From Agromyces agglutinans (GTDB taxonomy: Bacteria; Actinomycetota; Actinomycetes; Actinomycetales; Microbacteriaceae): DNA of 64,000 bases. A program made the position numbers and the translations under genes. Every line of letters starts with the position of its first letter. Position 1 is the stretch's first letter. The stretch lies in the NCBI RefSeq assembly GCF_009647605.1, contig NZ_WJIF01000001.1, positions 521,801 through 585,800 of the forward strand, in the 5' to 3' direction. The notes beneath the pieces are model-generated. The model was not told the origin of the DNA. It did no database searches and was given only the letters and a program-made list of their open reading frames with translations. This document shows positions 1 to 9,520 of this stretch, piece after piece.

Positions 1-330
1 GACGACCGAAGCGAAGATCGGGCCGCGGTGGAACTCGAACATCCCCTTGCCCTGGTCGTAGATCGTGACGCCCGTGACGTCGGAGGGCAGCAGGTCGGGC
101 GTGAACTGGATGCGCGAGTTCGTGCCGTCGATCGTGTTCGCCAGGGCCTTGGCGAGCACCGTCTTGCCCGTGCCGGGCACGTCTTCGAGCAGCACGTGAC
201 CGCCGGACAGCATCGCGGTCAGCACGAGCGAGATCGCCTCGCGCTTGCCCATGATCGCCTGGTCGACGTTGTCGACGAGCTTGCCGAAGGCGTCCTGGAA
301 CCAGGCCGCCTGCTCTTGGGTCACTGCCAT
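1..330 (-). CDS. MoxR-family AAA+ ATPase, N-terminal part only
   Basis: The gene runs off the left edge, so only its first 110 residues are visible. They contain a Walker A loop (EDVPGTGKT, residues 49-57) in the MoxR setting, preceded by the helical lead typical of the family (DQAIMGKREAISLVL). MoxR ATPases act as chaperone-like remodelling factors and are commonly encoded with DUF58 and transglutaminase-like genes, which would be expected beyond the edge. The ATG at 330 follows GAGGACAG. The gene starts 51 nt after the stop of the large Ig-like protein on the same strand, so the two are probably cotranscribed. Confidence 0.9.
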   Translation of the reverse strand, partial: MAVTQEQAAWFQDAFGKLVDNVDQAIMGKREAISLVLTAMLSGGHVLLEDVPGTGKTVLAKALANTIDGTNSRIQFTPDLLPSDVTGVTIYDQGKGMFEFHRGPIFASVV

Positions 331-381
331 CTGTCTGTCCTCACTCGATTGCTCCGTCGGCCGCATGCGGCCGCGTCATGC

Positions 382-3300
382 TCACCACGGCCCGCCGGGC
401 ACGCCGTCGACCGTGACCCGGCCGACGTCGCCGCAGAAGCTCTGCGGGTTGCCGCCGCTCCAGCCGCCGACGTACCGGCCGGTGCCGTTTCCGTCGACGT
501 GGATGTCGTAGCGTCCGCGCAGCGTGGTGCTGTTGCACTGCGGCACGACGGTCACCGTCGACCCCGGTGCGAAATTGTGGACGGTCACGTCGAAGAAGTA
601 GCACGTGCCGTTGCAGTTGCCGTAGGTGCCGTGGTACGGACCCATCGCCGGGCCGCGCCGGAGCGTGACTGAGCGCGGGGGCGGCGGCGGGTTGGCCACC
701 GAGATGGATGCGCGGTCGACGGGTCCGACGTTGCCACCGCCGTTGATCGCGCGCACCTCGACGGTGTGCGTGCCGGCGCCGACGCCGCCCCACGATTTCG
801 CGCTGCCGGACACGTCTTCCCAGCCGTTGCCGTCGATCCGTGCCTGGTAGCGGATGCCCGGGCCACCGGTCTCCGAGGGCGCACTCCAGTCGGCGCGAAT
901 CGTCGTCGGCGCGTCGCCGCCCTTCTGCAGGCTGAGGCCGCGCGGCGCCGTCGGCGTGCCCCACGGCGTGACCGCAGCCGACTGGCCCGAGACGTCGCCC
1001 GCCCCGATCTTGTTGATCGCGCGCACCTGGAACCGGTATGTGGTGCCGTTGGCGAGGTTGTCGATCCTGTGGTTCTTCCCGGCCGCGTCGGCCGCGAACG
1101 ACCTGGAGCCGCCGTTCCAGGTCACCTCGTAGCCGGTGATCGGCGAGTTGTTGCTCGCCGGGGCCGCCCAGCTGATGACCGCGGAACCGTCGCCCGGCGA
1201 CGCCGAGGGCGCGCTTGGCCGGTCGGGCTTGTCGCGCACGACGATGTCGATGCGACCCTGCGCCTGGCGGGCCGGGTCCTTCGTGCCGTCCTCGATGCGG
1301 TAGATCACGCTGAGGTTGCCGACGAAGGCGGAACCGGTGCGAACGGTGACGTTGGACGCGGTGAACGTCGCGCTCGCACTGGATCCGACGCTCGCCTGGT
1401 CGATATCGGCCGCGATCACACGCAGCGGCACGCCGTCCTGTTGGAACGGGTTGAAGTCGTTCGCGAGCACGTCGACCACCTGCGAATCGCCGCGCGTCAT
1501 CTCGATCTGGCCCGTGTTGGGGTCGTCGACCGCCCGCGGCTTCGCCCGCGTCGAAGACACGACCTTCACATCGACGTATCCCGGCACCGTGAACTCGTTG
1601 AATCCGACATCGAACGTGATGCGGGTCGACGCGCCCGGCTGCACGCCCAGCGGGGCCGAGAGCTGCAGCGTCGCTCCGTCGACGATCTGCGCCTTGATCT
1701 CGGTCGTGCTGCCGCCGAGGTTGGTGTAGGTGACCTTCTCGATGTTGTCGGGGTTCGGCTGGTCGGTCATGCCGCGGAGGTCGATCTCGCGCGGCGCCTC
1801 GCCGGCCTCGATCGTCTCGCTGCGCGGTGTGAACGTCGGGGGCACGTCGTCGAACTCCGGGTCGCCGACGGTGATCGGGATGGTGAGCACCGACTTGCGG
1901 CCGACCGGGTCGTCGGCGCTCTTCCCGTCGGTGACCTCGAACGTGAGCGTCGCCGGTCCGCGGAAGTCCTTCGCGGGCTCGTAGCGCAGCTGGGTCGCGC
2001 TCACGAACGGCTGCGAGCGAACGTTGGTCGCCGACGCCGAGAGGATGGTCGCCGGCTGCCCCGACGGCACCTCGACGAGTTCGTCGACCGACCACGCGAT
2101 GCTGCCGTTCATGGGCACGATGATCTCGCCGAGGTCCTTCAGGTGCGGAGCGGGGAACTTGGCGCGTTCCTCGGCTTCCAGCTCCTCCTTGGTCTTGGGC
2201 CGCTGGGTCTCCTCGGTTGCGGGGTCGTCGTCGCCAGCCGGCACCGGCGGCACGATGACGAACGCCATCGCGGAGAGATCGTCGAGTTCGTTGGTCAGCC
2301 GGAAGGCGACGGCGTAGCGCTGACGGCCGGGCTCGACCGAGATGGTGCCGTCCGAGGCCACATCGGCACGGTCGGCATTGGGCCCCTCGGCCGTGACCAC
2401 GAGGTCTTCCACGAGGCCGCCGGGGTTGGTGGCATCCTTCAGCGCATCGACGACGATCGCCTCGCCGGACGCGACCTCTTCGGGCTCGATCACCTGGTCT
2501 TCGGCGGTCGGCGGATCGATGACGGCGTCGTCGCTGACGGCGACCTGCAGGAACGCCGAGTCGGTGCCGCCGTGCCCGTTCGTGATGTCGTAGCGGATCG
2601 TGTAGGCGCCCTCGCCGTCGGGCGCGCTGACGACCACGCGACGCTTGTCGCGGATCTCGGCCTCGATGCCGTCGTCGACCTCGGGCAGGTCGGCAACGCT
2701 CAGCGGGTAGCCGTTGGGGTCGGAGTCGTTGAGCAGCACCTCGACGCCGACGGTACGGCCCGGCTTCATCTCGATGACGTCGTCGACGGCCGTCGGCGGC
2801 AACTGGGTCGCCGGCCGCGGCACGACGCCGATGCGGATGGTGCCCGTCGCGGTCGCGCCCTGCGCGTCTTCGACCTCGTAGTCGAAGGTGTCGGTGCCCG
2901 TCGAGCCGTCGAACGCCTGGTAGGTGAACGACGTGCTCGTGCGCTCGATGATGCGCCCGAAGGCCGGCTCGCTCACGATGTCGCGCAGGCGCACCGAGTC
3001 GCCGTCGGGGTCGAGTCCGTCGAGCGGCACGTCGATGACCACGGCCGAGCCGGCGAACGTGCGCGAGGTGAGCGGCAACGGCTGCGGCGGCCGGTTCTCG
3101 CCCTCGGGGCCGACCACCGTCAGCGTGAGGCTGGCCCGGGCGATCTGCTCGAAGTCGTCGGTGAGGGTGTACACGACGGTTTGGTTGCCCGGAGTGGTCG
3201 GCGCCTGGAACCGGATCGATTCGCCGTCGACGAACGCGAGGCCGCCCTGCACGCCGGTCTGGTCGAGCTCGGGCGAGAGGTGGAGCGTCGAGGCATCCGG

Positions 3301-5712
3301 GTGGTAGTCGTTGTCGAGCACCGGCACGGTGACGATGTCGCCCGCGCGCACGATCGCGGTGTCGTCGACAGCGACGGGCGGCTGGTGCTTCACGAGCGGC
3401 GGCACGGGCACGACGGTGACCGTCGCGGTCGACGTGTTCACGCCGTCGGAGACGGTGTACTCGAACTGCAGCTGGCGGTCGAGCGCCTCGGATGCGCTCA
3501 CGCGCGTGACCGTGTTCGTCAGCAGCTCGACCGAGACGAGCCCCTCGGTCGCGGTGTCGTCGATCGACTGGACCGCGAGGACCCGACCCGATGGCGAGAC
3601 GTCGTTGGCAAGCACCGACACGGAGACCGGTTCGCCGGGCCGCAGGTACGCCGTGTCCTTGACGGCGATGGGCGGCGGCGCGTCGTCGGGTGGCTCGACG
3701 ACCTGCACGCGCACGAGGCCCTTGCTGACATTCGCGCCCGCCCCGACGTCGTAGAGGAAGATGTACTCACCGGGCTGGCTGCTCGAGAACGTGATCGTGC
3801 CGCGCTCCGTGTTCGCGGTGACCTCGGCGTTGTCGGGCGGCTCGGGAACGCCGAGCAGTTGCAGCGGGGCGCCCGACGGGGTCGTGTCGTTCACGAGCGG
3901 CTCGATCACGACCGACTCGCCGCGGAAGGCCTGGACGTAGTCGGGCGTTCCGACGGGATTCAGCGATCCCGCGGTCTTCACGTCGACCGTGAAGGTGCCG
4001 GTGGCGCTCGTCTGCCCGTCGGAAACGGTGTACGCGACCTCCTTCAGGCCGAGCTCCGCCGACTTGTGCTCGAACGTGATGTACCCGTCGGGGCTCGAGC
4101 GCACGACGTCGCCACCGGTGGGCGACGCGTCGATGAGGTACAGGTCGTCGCCGTCGGGGTCGTTCCAGTCGGCGAGCAGGTTGTAGCCGATCTGCTGGCC
4201 CTGCTCGACCGAGACCGCGCCGTTGCGCAGCGCGATCGGTGCCGCGTTCTCGGTCTCGGGCACGATGCGCACGTTCACGGATGCCTCGGCGACGCCGCCC
4301 CGACCGTCGTCGGCCGAGTAGCGGAACGAGACCGTGCCCGCCGCGCCGTCGCTCGGGGTGAACTGGAGTGCGCGCCCGCCGTCGATCAGCTCGAGCCGCC
4401 CCGCCGCCTCGGAGACCCCGGTCGTCGAGGCGATCGTGAGGACGTCGCCGTCGGGGTCGGTGTCGTTCTCGAGCACCTCGATCACGGTGCTGCGGCCCGG
4501 GCGCACGCCGTAGTCGTCGTCGCGTGCGGTCGGCGGCCGATTCTGGTCGGTGCGTTCGGCGAGGGTGTCCTCGAAGGTCTGCTGTGAGCTCTTCTCCTCG
4601 CCCTCCTGCTCGTCGCTCTCTTCGGGAGGGGTGACCTCCTCCCAGTTGTCGACGAGGCGCATGTCGGAGTCGATGAGCCAGGCGTCGCCGTTCGCGAGGT
4701 TGTTCAGCGCGATCACGTCCCGGTTCACCCGGAACTCGAGCCGCCCGCCGGTCGTCGACTGCTCGAGGTCGACCCCGCGCGGCTCCTCGCCGTCGCAGGC
4801 GGCCAGGTAGCGGCCGGCATCGGCCCACGCGCCGTGCGCGCAGTCGCCGAGGCGCACCGGCGCGGCCGGTCCGCCCTCGCCGGTGCCGGTGCCCTCGTGC
4901 GGGATCTCGCGGACGTCGCCGCCGAACGAGACCTCGAGCAGCGCGGATTCGGTGGCGACGAGGGCGTCGTCGCGCTCGGGACCCGACTGCTGCAGCCGCA
5001 GGCCGGGCGAGGGCAGCTCGACGGCCTTGCCGTCGACGCGCAGCACGTTCTCGTCTTCATCGAGCACGACCGCGCGCTCGCCCACCGCGGCGAGCTGGTG
5101 TTCACCGAGTTCGACGCCGAGCTCGGTGCGCGTCGGGTCGTCGGCGTCGCGCAGCAGGGTGACGAGCTCGCCGTCTTCGGCGTTCGTGGCGAACACCGTG
5201 CCCTCTTCGCTGACCGCGACGCGGCTGTCTTCGCCGACCTTCGCGACCGGGTCGGTGCCGCGCCAGTCGAACGAGAGCTCGCCGCCCGCGGGCACGCGCC
5301 ACAGCTCGCCCTTCGGGGAGAGCACCGCGAGCACGTCGTCGCCGTACGCGATCTGCGAGGCCGGCGGCACGTCGACGCGTTCGACCAGCGTCGTGAAGGA
5401 CGGGTCGATGCGCTCGACGGCCCCGCCTGATGGGTCGTAGAGGAAGACGTCGTCACCGTTCTGGAAGACGTCGGTCTCGCTCGAGGTCGTCGCGACCGCC
5501 GCGTCGAGCTCCTCGATCTGCCGGTTCAGACGACCCGCGAGCAGGTCTTGCGCATTGGTCACCCAGACGTCGCGGACGCGCAGGTCGGGGTCGGTGACGG
5601 GGAATCCCTGGTGCAGGATGGCGATGCTCAACGGGACGCCGGCAAGCACCGCGATCGCGGCGCCCGAGGCGATCGTCTTGCGCGCGGGAATGCGAGACGT
5701 GAAGGTCCCCAT
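382..5712 (-). CDS. Giant membrane-anchored Ig-like/fibronectin III repeat protein
   Basis: This 1776-residue protein has one N-terminal membrane segment (about residues 15-34) and a large outside portion. Residues of about 40-380 look beta-rich and propeller-like. They are followed by roughly eleven tandem cadherin/Ig-like repeats of about 95 residues, recognisable by motifs such as RPPTARDDDYGV, VLENDTDPDGD, VLANDVSPSG and VLLNDSDPNG (Big_9/PF17963-like). Two fibronectin type III domains follow (PSAPSASPGDGSAVISW and a second copy), and the C-terminal domain of about 95 residues has four cysteines. Family knowledge suggests a cell-envelope or adhesion role. Its place between the kinase/FHA genes and moxR suggests it is a target or reporter of this signalling locus, but that is inference. 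Confidence 0.85.
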   Translation of the reverse strand: MGTFTSRIPARKTIASGAAIAVLAGVPLSIAILHQGFPVTDPDLRVRDVWVTNAQDLLAGRLNRQIEELDAAVATTSSETDVFQNGDDVFLYDPSGGAVERIDPSFTTLVERVDVPPASQIAYGDDVLAVLSPKGELWRVPAGGELSFDWRGTDPVAKVGEDSRVAVSEEGTVFATNAEDGELVTLLRDADDPTRTELGVELGEHQLAAVGERAVVLDEDENVLRVDGKAVELPSPGLRLQQSGPERDDALVATESALLEVSFGGDVREIPHEGTGTGEGGPAAPVRLGDCAHGAWADAGRYLAACDGEEPRGVDLEQSTTGGRLEFRVNRDVIALNNLANGDAWLIDSDMRLVDNWEEVTPPEESDEQEGEEKSSQQTFEDTLAERTDQNRPPTARDDDYGVRPGRSTVIEVLENDTDPDGDVLTIASTTGVSEAAGRLELIDGGRALQFTPSDGAAGTVSFRYSADDGRGGVAEASVNVRIVPETENAAPIALRNGAVSVEQGQQIGYNLLADWNDPDGDDLYLIDASPTGGDVVRSSPDGYITFEHKSAELGLKEVAYTVSDGQTSATGTFTVDVKTAGSLNPVGTPDYVQAFRGESVVIEPLVNDTTPSGAPLQLLGVPEPPDNAEVTANTERGTITFSSSQPGEYIFLYDVGAGANVSKGLVRVQVVEPPDDAPPPIAVKDTAYLRPGEPVSVSVLANDVSPSGRVLAVQSIDDTATEGLVSVELLTNTVTRVSASEALDRQLQFEYTVSDGVNTSTATVTVVPVPPLVKHQPPVAVDDTAIVRAGDIVTVPVLDNDYHPDASTLHLSPELDQTGVQGGLAFVDGESIRFQAPTTPGNQTVVYTLTDDFEQIARASLTLTVVGPEGENRPPQPLPLTSRTFAGSAVVIDVPLDGLDPDGDSVRLRDIVSEPAFGRIIERTSTSFTYQAFDGSTGTDTFDYEVEDAQGATATGTIRIGVVPRPATQLPPTAVDDVIEMKPGRTVGVEVLLNDSDPNGYPLSVADLPEVDDGIEAEIRDKRRVVVSAPDGEGAYTIRYDITNGHGGTDSAFLQVAVSDDAVIDPPTAEDQVIEPEEVASGEAIVVDALKDATNPGGLVEDLVVTAEGPNADRADVASDGTISVEPGRQRYAVAFRLTNELDDLSAMAFVIVPPVPAGDDDPATEETQRPKTKEELEAEERAKFPAPHLKDLGEIIVPMNGSIAWSVDELVEVPSGQPATILSASATNVRSQPFVSATQLRYEPAKDFRGPATLTFEVTDGKSADDPVGRKSVLTIPITVGDPEFDDVPPTFTPRSETIEAGEAPREIDLRGMTDQPNPDNIEKVTYTNLGGSTTEIKAQIVDGATLQLSAPLGVQPGASTRITFDVGFNEFTVPGYVDVKVVSSTRAKPRAVDDPNTGQIEMTRGDSQVVDVLANDFNPFQQDGVPLRVIAADIDQASVGSSASATFTASNVTVRTGSAFVGNLSVIYRIEDGTKDPARQAQGRIDIVVRDKPDRPSAPSASPGDGSAVISWAAPASNNSPITGYEVTWNGGSRSFAADAAGKNHRIDNLANGTTYRFQVRAINKIGAGDVSGQSAAVTPWGTPTAPRGLSLQKGGDAPTTIRADWSAPSETGGPGIRYQARIDGNGWEDVSGSAKSWGGVGAGTHTVEVRAINGGGNVGPVDRASISVANPPPPPRSVTLRRGPAMGPYHGTYGNCNGTCYFFDVTVHNFAPGSTVTVVPQCNSTTLRGRYDIHVDGNGTGRYVGGWSGGNPQSFCGDVGRVTVDGVPGGPW

Positions 5713-5847
5713 ACGTCTCCCCAGTTCCGTGTGCGCGCGTCGTCGGCCGGAACACGCCGACCGGCCAACAAACTAACATGCTGGGCGCAAGCCCTAAAAC
5801 GGGGAGCACTCCCCATGTGATTCGTCCAGCGGACTCCCGGCGTTCAC

Positions 5848-6555
5848 TCAGGAGGCGTCGCCGGCATCGCCTTCGGAATCGAGCATGGGCAGATCCTCGG
5901 CACTCACCAGCCGCGTCGCGACCGCGTACTCGACCAGCCGGGCCCGGCGGTTGGTGGCGAGCTTGCCCCGTCCGCCGCGAAGCCCCTGCACGCCGATGCG
6001 GTCGAGCTTCTCGCACACGTTGTCGAGCTTGCGGTTGAACGTCGTCATGCTCCACCCGAGTCGCGCGGCCGCGTCGGCCGAGGTGGGCACGGTGGCCCGG
6101 CCAGCCGAATGCTGCAGCAGGATGGGCTCGGCCAGCGCGAGCACGAGCAGCCGCTGCCCGGTCGTCAGCGTCACGGGCATGATCGTCGTGCCGGCATCGG
6201 AGGCCGAGTGCGAGAGCGACGACGCGTAGTAGTCGGTCTCGGCGTGGATGGAGAAGTCGTACGTCGTCGATCCGGCGCTGAACATGACGTGCATCGTCTG
6301 GAAGACGATCGGCAGTCGCGCGCCCGGTGCGAGCCACGCCTGCACGCCGCCGGCCGTGTCGGCGACGGTCGCCGACAGCAGCTGGCCCACGTTGTGCAGC
6401 CACCAGAGCCCGTGCTCGGCGCTCAGCGTGAGGAACGTGCGGTGCAGGTACGGGTTGTCGTCGATCACGAGGTCGCCCTCGCGGCCGATGCCGAACGGAC
6501 GCCCTGGATCGACGTCGTACCATTCGCCGCAGAACTCGACCTTGAGGGGCGTCAT
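5848..6555 (-). CDS. FHA-domain protein with C-terminal helix-turn-helix
   Basis: A protein of 235 residues. The N-terminal 95 residues resemble a forkhead-associated (phosphothreonine-binding) domain: GRPFGIGREGDLVIDDNPYLHR gives the glycine-arginine strand and the histidine position. The C-terminal part (about 150-215) looks like a winged or helix-turn-helix region (SADAAARLGWSMTTFNRKLDNVCEKL). The ATG at 6555 overlaps the TGA of the kinase gene (ATGA), which favours it over a GTG at 6564. Translational coupling to the kinase suggests this is a DNA-binding effector of that kinase. The binding partner and target are not visible. Confidence 0.8.
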   Translation of the reverse strand: MTPLKVEFCGEWYDVDPGRPFGIGREGDLVIDDNPYLHRTFLTLSAEHGLWWLHNVGQLLSATVADTAGGVQAWLAPGARLPIVFQTMHVMFSAGSTTYDFSIHAETDYYASSLSHSASDAGTTIMPVTLTTGQRLLVLALAEPILLQHSAGRATVPTSADAAARLGWSMTTFNRKLDNVCEKLDRIGVQGLRGGRGKLATNRRARLVEYAVATRLVSAEDLPMLDSEGDAGDAS

Positions 6556-8183
6556 GCGGTGCACCCCCTCACCGGTTCGGAGGTCTTCGTCCCCCGCTGC
6601 ACCGTGACGTCGACGCAGACCGACTGGCCGGGCGCGAGGCCGGTGACGACGACGTCGGGCCCCTTCGAGAGCTGCGTGTCGCCGATGCCGTCGACGCGCT
6701 TCCAGCGGTAGACGTCGCCCTCCTCCGCAGCGTCGTGCGAGACGGCGAACGTCGCCGACGTTCCGTCGGGGGCGACGACGCCGGGCGCCACCGTCGGCAT
6801 GGGAATCGCCTCCTCGACGACCGCGTCCTCCGATTCGGATGCCTCCGGCCCGGGGTCGTCGGGCGACGGCGACGAGAGGCTGAGGGCGACCGCCACCGCG
6901 ACCACGACGGCGACGATGCCTGCCGCGACACCCGCGACCACGACACCCACCCGCGTCCGGCGCCGCGCGGTCGTGGCGGCGGCGGCCTGCGCCGGGTCGG
7001 GCTTGGTGCGGATGACGGTCTCGTCGGTGACGCCGTGATGCGCCTCGTGCGTCGTGCCCGGCGGCCGGATGACCGTGCGATCGTCGACGGCCGGCTGCTG
7101 CGCCACGACCTGCTGCGGCGCGCGGTGCCTCGTCGCCTCCTCCTGCGGCTGCTGGGCCACGACGGACTGCACCGAGCGTGCCCGGGTCGCCTGGGCGTCA
7201 CCCGGCTCGGGAGGCGCGATCGCGCCGCCGGCGTCGCCGGGCGCAGCCTGCTCCTCGACGAGCCGCGGCACCTCGATCGACGTCGTGGCGTAGCCGAGCT
7301 CGAGCTCCACGCGCTGCAGGGCCCGCGCGAAGTCGACCGCACTCGCGTAGCGGTCGTCGGGCCGCACGGCCATGCCCTTGCGCAGCACCTCGACGAGGCT
7401 CCGGGGCAGGTCGGTTCGCGTGAACGGCGTGATCGCGCCGCGCTCGATGCGACCCATCAGGTCGAGCGAACCGTTCGGCCGCCCGGCGATCTCGAACGGC
7501 GAGCGACCCGCGAGCAGGGTGTGCACCGTCGCCGCGAGCGAGTACACGTCGCTGCGCACGTCGGCGCGCGCCTCGTCCTCGAACAGTTCGGGCGGCGACC
7601 ACGGCACACTCAGGCCCACCGCCGACTGCCCGGTGCTCGTCGCAGCGTCGCCGGCGCCGCGCGTGAAGGTCATCGTGTGCACCGGCAGCTCGCCCTCGAG
7701 GTTGCTCGAGATGCCGAAGTCGCTGAGCGCGGGCCATCCGTACGCGTTGGTGAGCACGTTCGCCGGCTTGATGTCGCGATGCAGGATGCCGGCGGCGTGC
7801 GCCGTCGCGACGGCGCCCGCGAGCCGGATGCCGGTGCGCAGCGCGTTCTCGACGCCGAAGGGCGCCTGCTTCAGCTGCGCCGCGAGGCTCGGCCCCGGGC
7901 AGTACTCCATCACGAAGTACGGGCGCCCGTCGCCGGCGACGTCGGCGTGGAAGATGGTGACGATGTACGGATGCGCCGACAGCTGCGCCATCAGGTTCGC
8001 CTCGGCGACGAACTGCGACCGGGTGTCGCGCGAGAGGTCGTCGGCGAGGAGCACCTTGACCGCGACCTGGCGGCGCGGCAGGCGCTGCTCGTAGAGGAAG
8101 ACGTCGGCGAAGCCGCCGGATCCGAGGATGCCGACGTGCCGGTAGCCCGGGAGTTCGGGCGGCTGCGAGGGGGCGCGGCGCAT
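6552..8183 (-). CDS. PknB-type membrane serine/threonine protein kinase
   Basis: A 543-residue Hanks-type kinase. The glycine loop GSGGFADV is near residue 21, the ATP lysine is K43, the helix C glutamate is about E61, the catalytic loop HRDIKPAN is at 135-142 and DFG at 155-157. After the kinase domain comes a juxtamembrane stretch rich in Ala/Gln/Thr with two TVIR motifs (DRTVIRPPG, DETVIRTKP). One transmembrane helix and a short outside domain with two cysteines follow; there are no PASTA repeats. The start overlaps the preceding FHA gene (ATGA) and the stop overlaps the following FHA-HTH gene. It presumably phosphorylates proteins of this cluster and is reversed by the PP2C enzyme two genes upstream. 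Confidence 0.92.
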   Translation of the reverse strand: MRRAPSQPPELPGYRHVGILGSGGFADVFLYEQRLPRRQVAVKVLLADDLSRDTRSQFVAEANLMAQLSAHPYIVTIFHADVAGDGRPYFVMEYCPGPSLAAQLKQAPFGVENALRTGIRLAGAVATAHAAGILHRDIKPANVLTNAYGWPALSDFGISSNLEGELPVHTMTFTRGAGDAATSTGQSAVGLSVPWSPPELFEDEARADVRSDVYSLAATVHTLLAGRSPFEIAGRPNGSLDLMGRIERGAITPFTRTDLPRSLVEVLRKGMAVRPDDRYASAVDFARALQRVELELGYATTSIEVPRLVEEQAAPGDAGGAIAPPEPGDAQATRARSVQSVVAQQPQEEATRHRAPQQVVAQQPAVDDRTVIRPPGTTHEAHHGVTDETVIRTKPDPAQAAAATTARRRTRVGVVVAGVAAGIVAVVVAVAVALSLSSPSPDDPGPEASESEDAVVEEAIPMPTVAPGVVAPDGTSATFAVSHDAAEEGDVYRWKRVDGIGDTQLSKGPDVVVTGLAPGQSVCVDVTVQRGTKTSEPVRGCTA

Positions 8184-9520
8184 CAGTCGCCCTCCTCGAC
8201 CTTGACCGACCAGCCGCCGCCGAGGTCGATCACGGTGCCGACGAGGACGGGCGTGTCCTCGCCCGCGCGCAGCCGCACCGGCGGGCGCCCGGGTTGGATG
8301 ATCACCGTGCCGTTGCGCGAGTCGAGGTCGGTCACGACGACCGTGCCGCCGTGCAGCCCCACCTTCACGTGGCTGCGCGAGATGTCGGGATCGCCGGCGC
8401 CGATCGTCACCAGTCGAGGCAGTCGCCCGCCGACCGCGCGGGTCACCCCGGGCGAACGGCCCAGCACGATCTCGCCGGTCAGCGCCTCGCGCGCCTGGCC
8501 GGGCAGCGCGAGATGGATGCTCGGCGTCGACGCCGCGCCAGGTGACGACGTCGGTGCCGATGCCGATGACGTCGCGGCCGGCATCGCCGCTGCGTCGATC
8601 GTCTTCGCTCCGCCGCCCGAGGCGGTCCCGCGCTCGCGTCGAAGGCGCTGGATCGACGGCAGCGCGATCGTGCCGTCCTCCTCGAGGGAGTCGTCGGCGA
8701 CCGGAGCGGGCTTGGCGCCGCGGGCGATCACCACGGTGCGGTCCTCGACCTCGTCGTCGACGGAGAGCAACGTCTGCTCGGGAATGAGCGTGGCCTCGAC
8801 CGGCGCGGTCACGGGTGCGACCGCGGCGGGCGGGTTCGCGGAGGTCTGGTTCGCAGCAGGCGGCTTGCCGCCGGCCGGCGCGTCCGCGCTCGGCGCTGCG
8901 GCGACGGCCGGGGCTGCCCCGGTCGGCTTCACCGCTTCGGCGGCGGCCTCCGGCTCGGGAAGGGCCTCCGCGGCGGCGGCGGGGGCATCCGGTTCGGATG
9001 CGGTCTTCGCCGCAGGCGTGGCATCCGCCGCCCCGGTGGCCTCCGACCCCGTGGCATCCGAACCGGCGGCGCCCGCGGCGGGCGACGCGGTCGCCGCGCG
9101 CTCGCCGACCCGCACGCATCCCGTGGCGACGACGCCCTCGACCAAGCGCCATCCGGCGCCTGCGGCGCGGGCGAACGGGGCGACGACCTCGAACGAGCCG
9201 TCGGTCTCGAGCACGTGCTCACTCCAGGTCGACACTCGGGCACCCGTCATCGCTTCGCCGCTGCCCCGCACCCGGAACCCGCCGCGCACGACCGCGTGCA
9301 CCTCGGTCGCGCCGACCGGGACGGCCAGCGCGAACTGCGGCGCGTCCTGGATGCCGTCGCGCGTCATCACCTCGAGCACGGCCGGCACGGGCTCGGTCGC
9401 GGCCACCGCCTCCCAGAGCGCCTCGATGAGCGGAGAGGAAGCCGAGGGCACCATGAGCACCCGTCCGCGACGCACGACGCCGATCCACTTCGAGCCCTGG
9501 TCGGGCACGTACTCGATCAC
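8183..9520 (-). CDS. FHA-domain protein with long Ala/Pro-rich linker
   Basis: A 445-residue protein. The N-terminal 130 residues form a folded region of unknown type, followed by a low-complexity Ala/Pro/Glu linker. A C-terminal FHA domain occupies about residues 350-445: GEIVLGRSPGV, ISRSHVKV and DLDSRNGTVI give the conserved Arg, Ser-x-x-His and Asn-Gly. The linker contains EDRTVVIARG, similar to the TVIR motifs in the neighbouring kinase. The start is GTG at 9520, with GGAGGA eight bases upstream, and it overlaps the PP2C stop (GTGA). Gene order implies it reads the phosphorylation state set by the kinase/phosphatase pair. Confidence 0.85.
   Translation of the reverse strand: MIEYVPDQGSKWIGVVRRGRVLMVPSASSPLIEALWEAVAATEPVPAVLEVMTRDGIQDAPQFALAVPVGATEVHAVVRGGFRVRGSGEAMTGARVSTWSEHVLETDGSFEVVAPFARAAGAGWRLVEGVVATGCVRVGERAATASPAAGAAGSDATGSEATGAADATPAAKTASEPDAPAAAAEALPEPEAAAEAVKPTGAAPAVAAAPSADAPAGGKPPAANQTSANPPAAVAPVTAPVEATLIPEQTLLSVDDEVEDRTVVIARGAKPAPVADDSLEEDGTIALPSIQRLRRERGTASGGGAKTIDAAAMPAATSSASAPTSSPGAASTPSIHLALPGQAREALTGEIVLGRSPGVTRAVGGRLPRLVTIGAGDPDISRSHVKVGLHGGTVVVTDLDSRNGTVIIQPGRPPVRLRAGEDTPVLVGTVIDLGGGWSVKVEEGD

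Noticed and set aside
766-4587. Very long open frame on the plus strand opposite the giant repeat protein
   Set aside because: It is the antisense of a strongly coding minus-strand gene in high-GC DNA, is Arg-rich and shows no domain; such shadows are expected.
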